Origin: Dyella mobilis
GTDB taxonomy: Bacteria; Pseudomonadota; Gammaproteobacteria; Xanthomonadales; Rhodanobacteraceae
NCBI RefSeq assembly: GCF_016904945.1
Contig: NZ_JADIKF010000035.1
Location: 124,001 to 188,000, forward strand
DNA length: 64,000 bases
Direction of reading: 5' to 3'
Of the stretch, positions 24,916-33,061 are shown piece by piece; position 1 is the stretch's first letter, and the number at the start of each line of letters is the position of its first letter. Under the pieces are notes generated by a model. The model saw only the letters and a list, made by a program, of their open reading frames with translations. It had not been told where the DNA came from and searched no databases. The position numbers and the translations under genes are program-made.

Positions 24916-27900
24916 TCAGTCATCGTCTTCCAAAATAAAGTTGATGATGGGCGATATATTGATACTCACCTTTGTCGCCACGACGGGGCTCCACGGTCCG
25001 CATCCGGCGCTGTTACACGCCTGTACCTGATAGGCATAGGCTCCCACCGGCTTGCCCGTCGCGTCCCACGAAGCATCCGGGCCACTGTAGACGGTCGTCC
25101 ATGCGCCACCCTGAAACTGCTCTTGCAAGTTGTAGGAGCTTGCATTGTCGACACCCACCCACAATACGGTGTAGTTGAGCGGCGCCGACGAGCGGTTGAC
25201 GGCCAGCAACGGAGCCACCGCGGGAATACTTGGCGAGGACTGGTTGCTGACAGTCACCGTAGCCACGGCACTCCAGGAACCGCAGCTGCCATTGGCGCAC
25301 GCGGCGACGCGATATTGATAAACCCCGTTCGCCTGACCGGAGACGCCAAACGCATCGGCGTCGCCGGTGTAAATGGTCGTCCAGACGCCGTTGATCAGCT
25401 CGCCCAACTGATAACTGGTTGCTCCGTTGATGCCGTACCAGCTCACCGTGTAGCTGCCCGTGGTGCTATAGGCGGGAGGGAAAAGAACCGTCACGCCCAT
25501 GCCGCTCGCGTTTGCGCCGGTCGTCAGGTTGTCCTTGGCTACCAGCTTCGTCCCCAGGTAGATGAAGTTGGTGCTGGTTCCGGCAGAAGCATTCCATTGG
25601 TACAGCAGTTGCCCGGGCTGGTTATAGAAGTAATACGTGGACGCGCCGCTATTGGTGACCTTGCTCACTCGCCGGCCATTGGCGTCGTAGGCGTAACCTT
25701 CCACGCTCGGTATTTGCAGCAGCTGGTTTTCGGCATCGAAGTTGTATTGCGTGGTGGTGCCGCCGCTGGAAAGGCTATTGCGATTGCCTTGGGCGTCGTA
25801 ACCGTACTGCGTAGTGACAGTGCCGCTTTGAGCCACACTAACCAATCTGTTGTTGGTGTCGTAGTTCAGTGTCAGCGGCGCGACGCTGGTTGTCCTTGTA
25901 CGCAGGTTATTGAGCGCGTCATAGGTATAGCTTTCAGTGCCATACAAGCCACTGGCCGTCGCCTTAGTCAGGCGATTGAGCGCGTCGTAGAAAAAGGCCT
26001 TTGTGCGCGGACCGTTGGTTAGGTCGCCAACGCCGGTAATGTTTCCGTCTTGGTCGTAGGTAAAGTCTTCGCTAATGCTCAACGTGCTGCCAGCGCCATA
26101 GCTGAAGTTGCTCAGCAGTTGACGTCCGTTCTGTTCGGCGACGTAGCTGGCACCGTTGCCGAAATTGAAGCCGGCCACCTGACCGTTGGGGAAATAGCTG
26201 ATGCCGTTGACATAGTTACCTACGGCGTTACCTACGGTGTTACCTACGGTCGTCGCGCGCCCCAATGCATCAGGGGTGTATTGAACAGTCTCACCATTGG
26301 GATAAACCAGGGCACTGAGATGGTCATACCCATCGAACTGGTAACCGACGGTCCACGGGTTCTGACCGTTAACCTGCAGTGATTCCTGCGTAACCTGGCC
26401 GCGCGAGTTGCGTACGGCCGACCAGGCGGTCGTGCCCGAAAGTGAGGCGGCTACGTTGCCCAGTGCGTCGTAGGTAAACTCCGTATCCTGCGTCCCCGCT
26501 GGCGGGGTAATGGTCAGTACGCGATTCATCGGATCGTAGGTACGCACGGTCTGCGCGCCACTCGTCACGTCGGCCTGCCCACAGGTGCCGTCGCTGATGG
26601 CCTGGCCTTGCGCACTCCATTGCAGGTTGTTGGCTGCGTCGTAGGCCATCACGGTGCTGCCGCTTTCCGGTTCGGTGGTGCGGCACAGGCGGTGGTAGCT
26701 GTCGTAGACCAGGGTCTTGGTGATGCTGTCGTTTTCGGTGCCGTAAAGGCCCGCCTGGTTGATGGAGGTGGGATTGCCGTAGATATCGCGCGCGATGGTC
26801 TGCGTGATGCCGCCCGGCGCACTGACCGAAATCGGGTCTTTGTAGTCGGGCTCGTCGAACACCTGGTAATGCGTGGTGGTGACGTTGCCGTTCGGGTCGG
26901 TCACTTGCTCGCCGGCGCCGCTGAGGTAGGCGGTGGAGGTGGTCAGGCTTCCCAGTTCGCTGTCTTCCTGCGTCTGGATCACGCGCTCCAGCGCATCGTA
27001 GGTGTGATGCGTGCCGGTGGTCACGGCGGTGACCGCCGGTGCACCGCTGACCGGGTAGGACGCAAAGGTGGTCGCGCCGGTGTAGTCGTACGCCGTGGCC
27101 GTGGTGATATCGGAATTGGCGGTATCGCTGATCGCCGTGTCGCTCAACACCGGGCGCAGATCGGCATCGAAATACGTGGTGGTAACGGCATCACCCACTG
27201 TCGTGGTGCGATCCCAATGCAACCCCGTGATTCCCCGCTCGGTGGCGCTGGTCGGCGTATAGGTGAAGGTCTTGGTGTACCAGGACACACCGTTGGGGTC
27301 GTTGGTGGGATAGGTGATTTGCGCAATGCGTCCGATCGGGTTGTAGCTGTATTGGGTGGTGAAGCCGGCCTGGTCGGTGATGGCGGTAATTTCGCTCAGG
27401 TCGTCCACCGCCAGGGTCTGGCTGGTGCCGTCGGGATAGGCGATGGATTGCGGAATACCGCGGTAGTAGTTGCTCAGGCTGGTGGTGTGGTTGTTGCCGT
27501 CGGTGAAGCTGGCCAGCTGGCCGGCACCGTTATAGGTGTAGCTCATCATGAACTCGCCGAAGTGCGAGCGCGCTTGCAGCAGGTCCAGGCTGTTGTAGGT
27601 ATTGACGGCCTCCACCTCGCTCGCACCGTTGCTGGTGTTCGTCACGGTTTGCGGCAGGCCCAGCACCCACAGGTTCGTATCGTTGAGGTAGGCCGTGGTT
27701 TCTTCGAATGGTGTTTGCCCAGCGATGTCGTTGTAGCGCTTCACATCCGTGGGTTGTGCGTAGGCGTTGAAGGCCATCGCCTGCCAGGTGTAGTTCTGGC
27801 CATCCTGGGTGGTGGTGCGCTGGCTCAAGGGCGACAATTGCTCGGTTTGAAAGTAATTGTTGCGGTACGACAGGTCGGCGCCGTACACGCTTGGCCAGGC

Positions 27901-29619
27901 ACCGGTGGATGCATTGGCGTAGGTGTTGACGACAGAACGCATCAGAGTGCTGCCATAAGCGCCGTTGTAGGTGTCGCTGCGTAGCAGCAGCCCTTCGGTG
28001 GCGTCGAAACGATTGCTGTAGGTGTAGCGGGTATCGTTGCCGTTGGGGTCGGTGACATCGGTGTAAACGGTGGTCGGGCACGTACCGGCCTGAGCGCAGG
28101 CATCCGTCGTCCAACTCGCATTCGCCGGCGAATAGCTGTAGGTCCAGGTCTGCGTCGGCATGCCCGCACCGGAGATCACTTCGCTCAGGATGGCCGGCTG
28201 CACGTACCATTCCGGCCAGATCGCCTCAGGATAATCAAACGGTGGCGTGCTTCCGCTTTGTCCCCAACACCATTGCGGCGTATACGACCGACCGCTCAAT
28301 TTCATCGCGGTGTTGAAGGTGCCCGTGAGCCCGGAGGGAGTCGTGATCGTACCGCCACCGGAGCCCGGCCCGCTTAACGCAGTGGTATTGGAATACGGAG
28401 ACGGAAACTGATTGAGCGAGCAGACACTGGACCCGAGGAAAAGGTTGTACGCGCCCACGTTGATGTTATAGGACCACGCGCTGCCATCGGGCAATTGGAC
28501 ACTGGTCAGGCTCGTTGATCCGTAGGTATACGTCCAGGTGCGCGGCGAAGCGTTGGCGGCCTTGGCGGTAATCGATTGGATCATCGGTTGGCCGGACACG
28601 TACGTGATGTCCACTTCGCGGCCGTCATTCGCCGTAATGCTGGTGAGATACCCCGAGGTGGGATCGTAGTTGTAGGTCAGCGTATTGCCGAAGCGATCCT
28701 GGATCTGCGTGACGTACATGAACGCTTCTTCGCGATACAGGACGGCAAGCCCACCCGGCCCGGCGACCATGGGCGCCACGCCCTGTCGCGTGACGGCAGG
28801 CTTGGCTGCGGCGGGAGTCTGTGCAGGGACAGGCGCCTGCGTCGCGATGATCGTACCGTCAGGAGGGATCGGACCACCCGCACCCACGATCGGATACCAC
28901 CCTCGATAAACCAAGTGACTAAAGGTGTAGCGCGTGCCGTCGGGTGCAATGGCCAGGAAGCCTTCGCCGCCATCACTCGCCTTGACACCGCACGTGATCA
29001 TCCAGTTGTTCTTCGTGACAATGTTGAAACTCGAGCCACTGATCGTCGGAGAGAGCGTGTTCGCGCTGTAGCGTGGCAACAGTTGTTGCTTGCCTTCGCC
29101 GGGCACCATCAGGTTGTAGCCATACCACCACTCATCCGCCACCCAACCGCCCTCGGCGTCCGTGGACAGAATGCCGGGTGGCGGATTGAACGAGCTGCAA
29201 CGATTGGTGGTGCCTACGTTGGAGTCGTTCGTGCCGCCGGCCCACGTCTGCCAGCCCAACGACGACGACGCCATCGTTTCGATGCGGGGGATGTCCAGGT
29301 CCCAGTCGCCGAAGGGAAAAACGGGAGGACTACCTTGGCCAAGAGGCCACTCGAAAGATTCCCCCGATCGCGCCACGGTGATGGTCGGACCATTGCCGCG
29401 CAACGTGACGTCGGTGACGTTGAACGACAGGCTTCCGTCGTAGGTGCTGATGTTTTCGCCGAACGGATGCTCGCCCAGGGGCTCGATGTTTTGATCGACC
29501 TGGATCAGCTTCTGGTATTCCAGATCAGGGGTCGCTCCCGAGCTTTGGGCGTGGCACAAACTGGCCAGCATCAAAAACGCAGCCGCCCACAGGCAGCTCC
29601 TTTGCCAACGTGCACGCAT
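24916..29619 (-). CDS. Large Sec-exported YD-repeat (Rhs) shell protein with fibronectin-like C-terminus
   Basis: The 1567-residue product starts MRARWQRSCL and has a signal peptide ending SLCHAQ. The N-terminal 400 residues are a typical RHS lead region; from about residue 320 and mainly 560-1370 there are many YD repeats (G.v...DPNGN, TTQYSYNPIGR, YDALNRL). YD repeats fold into a hollow beta shell that encloses a toxin in known Rhs/Tc proteins. The RHS-associated core and toxin tip are absent: after about residue 1385 come two fibronectin-III-like domains (YQYRVAACANGSCGSWS and YAYQVQACNSAGCGPWS) and an acidic tail EDDD. The tip is encoded separately at 22875. No PAAR or VgrG-type domain is seen, so export is by Sec. 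Confidence 0.88.
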   Translation of the reverse strand: MRARWQRSCLWAAAFLMLASLCHAQSSGATPDLEYQKLIQVDQNIEPLGEHPFGENISTYDGSLSFNVTDVTLRGNGPTITVARSGESFEWPLGQGSPPVFPFGDWDLDIPRIETMASSSLGWQTWAGGTNDSNVGTTNRCSSFNPPPGILSTDAEGGWVADEWWYGYNLMVPGEGKQQLLPRYSANTLSPTISGSSFNIVTKNNWMITCGVKASDGGEGFLAIAPDGTRYTFSHLVYRGWYPIVGAGGPIPPDGTIIATQAPVPAQTPAAAKPAVTRQGVAPMVAGPGGLAVLYREEAFMYVTQIQDRFGNTLTYNYDPTSGYLTSITANDGREVDITYVSGQPMIQSITAKAANASPRTWTYTYGSTSLTSVQLPDGSAWSYNINVGAYNLFLGSSVCSLNQFPSPYSNTTALSGPGSGGGTITTPSGLTGTFNTAMKLSGRSYTPQWCWGQSGSTPPFDYPEAIWPEWYVQPAILSEVISGAGMPTQTWTYSYSPANASWTTDACAQAGTCPTTVYTDVTDPNGNDTRYTYSNRFDATEGLLLRSDTYNGAYGSTLMRSVVNTYANASTGAWPSVYGADLSYRNNYFQTEQLSPLSQRTTTQDGQNYTWQAMAFNAYAQPTDVKRYNDIAGQTPFEETTAYLNDTNLWVLGLPQTVTNTSNGASEVEAVNTYNSLDLLQARSHFGEFMMSYTYNGAGQLASFTDGNNHTTSLSNYYRGIPQSIAYPDGTSQTLAVDDLSEITAITDQAGFTTQYSYNPIGRIAQITYPTNDPNGVSWYTKTFTYTPTSATERGITGLHWDRTTTVGDAVTTTYFDADLRPVLSDTAISDTANSDITTATAYDYTGATTFASYPVSGAPAVTAVTTGTHHTYDALERVIQTQEDSELGSLTTSTAYLSGAGEQVTDPNGNVTTTHYQVFDEPDYKDPISVSAPGGITQTIARDIYGNPTSINQAGLYGTENDSITKTLVYDSYHRLCRTTEPESGSTVMAYDAANNLQWSAQGQAISDGTCGQADVTSGAQTVRTYDPMNRVLTITPPAGTQDTEFTYDALGNVAASLSGTTAWSAVRNSRGQVTQESLQVNGQNPWTVGYQFDGYDHLSALVYPNGETVQYTPDALGRATTVGNTVGNAVGNYVNGISYFPNGQVAGFNFGNGASYVAEQNGRQLLSNFSYGAGSTLSISEDFTYDQDGNITGVGDLTNGPRTKAFFYDALNRLTKATASGLYGTESYTYDALNNLRTRTTSVAPLTLNYDTNNRLVSVAQSGTVTTQYGYDAQGNRNSLSSGGTTTQYNFDAENQLLQIPSVEGYAYDANGRRVSKVTNSGASTYYFYNQPGQLLYQWNASAGTSTNFIYLGTKLVAKDNLTTGANASGMGVTVLFPPAYSTTGSYTVSWYGINGATSYQLGELINGVWTTIYTGDADAFGVSGQANGVYQYRVAACANGSCGSWSAVATVTVSNQSSPSIPAVAPLLAVNRSSAPLNYTVLWVGVDNASSYNLQEQFQGGAWTTVYSGPDASWDATGKPVGAYAYQVQACNSAGCGPWSPVVATKVSINISPIINFILEDDD

Positions 29620-29710
29620 CGCATTGTCCCCTGAAGCCCGCGCTCTGCGCGCAGGTATGCGAATAGAAATAATGCAAAGGCGCGTACACCGTCAACAGGG
29701 AAAATTCGTG
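29590..29710 (-). repeat. rhs leader duplicated at 16896-17017
   Basis: This segment holds the first codons of the YD-repeat gene, its untranslated leader and its promoter. It matches the segment before the HEAT-like gene over about 120 bp, with roughly one difference in seven. Confidence 0.85.
29667..29695 (-). promoter_or_regulatory. Candidate promoter of the YD-repeat gene
   Basis: On the minus strand TTGACG (29690-29695) and TTATTT (29667-29672) are 17 bp apart, about 50 bp upstream of the start codon. The arrangement is the same in the duplicated leader at 16973-17001. Confidence 0.55.
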
Positions 29711-29781
29711 CAGTTGCGCGAGTGCAAGGTCAGCTAATCGACAGGTGCGCTCGGCTACACGAACCCTTCACGCGCCATCCA

Positions 29782-30081
29782 TTAAGGCGCATCGCCCGCC
29801 TTGCCAATCGCTTGACGCATCTTGCGAATGCGTGCATATGCAACCTCCGCACTGCTCTGCCCCATTTCCATTAATACCGAAGCAGCCCACAACGCTTTGG
29901 CGAGATCGTCGGGGTTGATGTCCACATCCTGGCTCAGCAAATCGGCAAGGCTTTGGGTGATGCCGCGTGCACCTTCCAGCAGAAGGCTGGCGTCGTCCAC
30001 GAGTTTCAAAGGATGACAAATGGGAGCGCAGTAGTAGCTGGCGTTGAGGGTGATCCAGGCACCTTGGGCGCGCTTCTTCAT
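29782..30081 (-). CDS. Small conserved-looking protein of unknown function
   Basis: The 99-residue protein starts at an ATG with a strong AAGGAG box. It has a Cys-containing YYCAPICHPLKLVDDA segment and two helices ending RIRKMRQAIGKAG. I know similar short proteins only as hypothetical, in Pseudomonas-Xanthomonas-type genomes, where they may belong to a DUF3077-like group. It marks the right side of the Rhs island. No operon partner is seen. Confidence 0.65.
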   Translation of the reverse strand: MKKRAQGAWITLNASYYCAPICHPLKLVDDASLLLEGARGITQSLADLLSQDVDINPDDLAKALWAASVLMEMGQSSAEVAYARIRKMRQAIGKAGDAP

Positions 30082-30868
30082 GGGTGGCTCCTTGCGGTGA
30101 TCGATGCATGCTTTGCCGGTTGCAGGAATGAATGGCTGTTTTTTGGCAACAGCGGGCCGGTCGCACTGGTGTGCGTCGAAGGGTTCACGGTTTTCTCCAC
30201 ACGTTTAGATCACGCCGTACATTGCGTACGGCGTGAAGGGCTTGCAGGAAAAATCCTGCACGACTAATCGGAATGGGCTGACCGGATCAGTCGGACGCCC
30301 TGATGGCCCGACATCGCATCAGCCTTACGGTGGTGAAGAAATACGCGAGGGGTGCTCGGGAGCGAGGACGCGCGTGGGCGCGTGACGTATCATCGGGCGT
30401 AGCCATGATTAACTATCTCTCTAAGTTAATGGTGGTTAGCGGGTCGTGTGGGGTGCAACCCATGCGATCCGCGCTCTTCACTGCTTGTCGGGCGACGCGG
30501 CTCTCGTTGATGGAGGCTCGCCCGACGTTTCTATTGTCGCGCTACCTGCCTTTTGTGCGCTGTCAGTAGAAGCTGATAAAGCGCTACGGTTTATCTCGCA
30601 CGACGTGCTCCGTCTCCCTTCGTGGAGCGCCGCGCAACATGCTCCCTCTCCCCTTCGGGGAGAGGGTTTGGGTGAGGGGTCGGGGCTTGCGAAGAGGTAT
30701 TTGCTTGCGTGGCGCGAGTGATTTTTGCTCTCGCACTAACGCAGCGTCGCGCAAGAGTGGCCCCTCACCCCAGCCCTCTCCCCGGAGGGGAGAGGGAGTA
30801 CCGCGCGCACTAACGTGACGTTGCACGAGCGTGACCCCTCTCCCCAACGGAGAGAGGGGCAATGCTCG
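30082..30868. other. Long non-genic stretch with a palindromic repeat pair
   Basis: This 787-bp stretch has no gene I can support. 30303-30600 is open in two frames (one gives GDAALVDGGSPDVSIVALPAF then CALSVEADKALRF), which may be a decayed phage-type gene. 30640-30795 is a facing pair of GGGGAGAGGG hairpins listed separately; a further copy, CCCCTCTCCCCAACGGAGAG, ends at 30856, next to the end of the glucanase gene, where it may terminate transcription. Confidence 0.45.
30638..30795. repeat. Inverted pair of CCCTCTCCCC-GGGGAGAGGG hairpins
   Basis: The left unit reads CCCTCTCCCCTTCGGGGAGAGG followed by GTGAGGGG; the right unit is its reverse (CCCCTCACCCCAGCCCTCTCCCC, then GGAGGGGAGAGGG). 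Each unit can form a hairpin and the two face each other about 80 bp apart, like a BIME. The same pair occurs at 32900-33050. Confidence 0.7.
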
Positions 30869-32653
30869 TTACCAGCCTACAGTGATGGTGGCTACCGTTG
30901 GATTGGTGCCGATCAGCGACGAACTGAAGCCTCTCACATCGTCATACGGAAAACCGTAGGTAAGCCCGTTGATGCTGTGCGCGTGCCAGAACGCGGAGTA
31001 GGAGTTGGTCGGCGAGCTGTTGTAGAAGTCCGACGAGGTATCCCACTCGGATGCATTCTCGGCGATGTGTCGGTTCAATGCAGCATCCACCTGCGCCTGG
31101 ATCTGCAACTGCTTGGCGGTGGGAACACCTGCCGCGGCGTTGGTGGCGTCGTTGAATACGCCATTGCCCAGCAGCACTTCCTGTGTGGTCGGCACGTTGT
31201 TGATGTAGTACGTGCCCTGCCCGTCGGTAAATACGAACTGGTTGCCGACGACATTGCCGGTGAAGGTGCCCTGGGCATCGGTGAATACCAGCGACTGGGT
31301 GCGGTACTGGTTCCAGATGGATTGAATGTAGCTGTCCAGATAGGTGGCCTGTGCGCCGCCTGCACCGAACGCGCCATGCGCCGGGGCCACGATGCGGTAA
31401 GGCGCCTGGATCTGGGCCAACGACTGGAACGGTTGCGGCACCTGTGCCACGAATTCCTGGAACAACGCGGCGCGACTTTCCGTTTCGCCCACGGTCTGGT
31501 TATAACCCGTGATGTCTTGCAGCTGCAGCAGAATCGGCATGCCGAACTGGTCGACGCGGGTGGTGTTGCCGTAGAAGTTGGTGCTGTTGATGTTCACTTC
31601 CACGAAGTCGAAGGTCACATTGATATTGGGATCGCTGGGGTTGTCGATGTTCGGGCCGGTATAACCGTAAACCGGGTTGCCGACCGCCTGGATGTACATC
31701 GGGCTGCCCACGCTCAGATAGATGCGCGCGGAAAGGATCTGCGGCACGGTGAACGATTTGCACTGCGAGAACGGAATGGAATAGTCGGCGTAGCTCTGGC
31801 CGTTCTTGCTCAACGCACCGTTGTCGCCTGGCGCCATGGGAATGAGGTCGCCGGAGCAATCGACGTGCACGAAGGTGCCGGGGTGCGCGGGATCCTGGCC
31901 GACCATGGTCCAGTAGACCTGGCTGTCGGCATAGGTGCCGTTGGTGCCGTTGACCAGATTGAAGGTGGTGCCCGCTGACGGAAATACCGGAGTGGGTGAA
32001 GGCGTCGGCGTGGGCGTAGGTGTTGGAGTAGGTGTCGGCGCTGCATAGGTGAGCGTCTGCGAAGGTGTATTCACCGCCGATCCGTCGCTCTGGCCGATGG
32101 TGAACCAGTAACTCACCTGCTCGCCGTTGGTAAGGCCGGAAACCGCATAGGTGCTGTCGGTGCCGCTGGTGCTCATGGTCACGTTGAGCTGACTGCCGCC
32201 GGCCGGGGTGTAGTGGAGGTCGGCCCAGGTGCCGCCATCGGCATAGAACTGCGCCACGCCGCCCGCTTCGTTGGTGGCGCCATAGGTTTCCGTAGGCGTG
32301 GGAGTCGGCGCAGGTGTGGGAGCGGGTGTCGGTGTCGGCGTGGGAGCCGGCGAGCTGCCGCAACTGCCCTGCGAGGTCCAAGGCTGGCCGCTACCGGCAC
32401 CGCCGTTGTTGGTGGACGGGTCGTTGCCCTGCGTCCACCAGTTGGCGACGTAATTGATGCCGCCTTCGCTGGCGGTCATGCCTGCCGTATAGACGGCCGA
32501 AGCACTCCAGGCCGCTGCGCAGGCCGTCTGCGCGTACACCGCCTGGGTAGGCGCGAGCGTCAGCACGGTGGCGGAGAACGCTGCGCACACCGCGGTGCCG
32601 AGCGAACTCATGGCGAGCGTGGACCAGGCTTTCGAATTATTTCTTTTTTGCAC
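30869..32653 (-). CDS. Secreted GH64 beta-1,3-glucanase with N-terminal chitin/cellulose-binding-type module
   Basis: The 594-residue product starts at GTG 32653 behind AAAGGAGA. After a long signal peptide (ending VYAQ near residue 42) there is a CBM5/12-like module (AAWSASAVYTAGM, then WWTQGNDPST, then WTSQGSC), a Pro-Thr linker, a small fibronectin-like domain (residues about 130-205), a second Pro-Thr linker, and a GH64 domain from about residue 225 to the end. GH64 enzymes have a thaumatin-like fold and cut beta-1,3-glucan into pentaose units. Two LacI-type operators lie upstream at 32788-32824. It probably starts glucan use outside the cell or attacks fungal walls. Confidence 0.82.
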   Translation of the reverse strand: MQKRNNSKAWSTLAMSSLGTAVCAAFSATVLTLAPTQAVYAQTACAAAWSASAVYTAGMTASEGGINYVANWWTQGNDPSTNNGGAGSGQPWTSQGSCGSSPAPTPTPTPAPTPAPTPTPTETYGATNEAGGVAQFYADGGTWADLHYTPAGGSQLNVTMSTSGTDSTYAVSGLTNGEQVSYWFTIGQSDGSAVNTPSQTLTYAAPTPTPTPTPTPTPSPTPVFPSAGTTFNLVNGTNGTYADSQVYWTMVGQDPAHPGTFVHVDCSGDLIPMAPGDNGALSKNGQSYADYSIPFSQCKSFTVPQILSARIYLSVGSPMYIQAVGNPVYGYTGPNIDNPSDPNINVTFDFVEVNINSTNFYGNTTRVDQFGMPILLQLQDITGYNQTVGETESRAALFQEFVAQVPQPFQSLAQIQAPYRIVAPAHGAFGAGGAQATYLDSYIQSIWNQYRTQSLVFTDAQGTFTGNVVGNQFVFTDGQGTYYINNVPTTQEVLLGNGVFNDATNAAAGVPTAKQLQIQAQVDAALNRHIAENASEWDTSSDFYNSSPTNSYSAFWHAHSINGLTYGFPYDDVRGFSSSLIGTNPTVATITVGW

Positions 32654-32787
32654 GGACTGTCTCCTTTCTTTAGGTCAAATCACTGCCAAACGAAGGAAAT
32701 GGCGATCTCGCGGCACGCTTTCGCGCGGCCGTGGGGGACAGTCGCCGTCGGGAGTTTTCTGGTTATGGTCGCGCTCGAGGCTGAAAG

Positions 32788-32824
32788 TACAAGCGCTGTC
32801 ATTATCAAAATACAAGCGCTGTCA
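32788..32824 (-). promoter_or_regulatory. Two LacI-type operators upstream of the GH64 gene
   Basis: TACAAGCGCTGTCA occurs twice, at 32788-32801 and 32811-32824, with centres 23 bp apart, about two helical turns. The core AGCGCT is the same as in the palindromes before the TonB-dependent receptor. The adjacent LacI regulator is the likely binder. Confidence 0.7.
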
Positions 32825-32895
32825 TTTTTCCGTGACGGGGGTCTAGTAAGTGCCTGGATGCAAGCACGCAGCCGGAAAATTCGAGGAGTGCAGTA

Positions 32896-33052
32896 GCTCC
32901 CTCTCCCCTCCGGGGAGAGGGTTGGGGTGAGGGGTCGGTCTAGCGATAACGCAGCTATCTCAACGCGCGTCTGCGCGGACAATTTCTTCGTCCGGGCGAT
33001 TCCGCAAGAGTGTCCCCTCACCCTAGCCCTCTCCCCGGAGGGGAGAGGGAAC
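32896..33052. repeat. Second inverted pair of GGGGAGAGGG hairpins
   Basis: The left unit is CCCTCTCCCCTCCGGGGAG and the right unit CCCTCTCCCCGGAGGGG, flanking about 75 bp that resemble the spacer of the pair at 30638. The right unit ends a few bases from the MFS gene stop, so it may also terminate transcription. Confidence 0.7.
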
Positions 33053-33061
33053 GGTCACGCC

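Noticed and set aside
25000..29634. Several long plus-strand frames (24901-26022, 26608-27984, 28576-29634)
   Set aside because: They lie opposite the YD-repeat gene and owe their length to its repeated codons; they have no signal peptides, no motifs and no ribosome sites.
31970..32350. GGTGTCGGCGTGGG-type repeats that look like a short tandem or CRISPR-like array
   Set aside because: They encode the Pro-Thr linkers of the GH64 protein and have no unique spacers.
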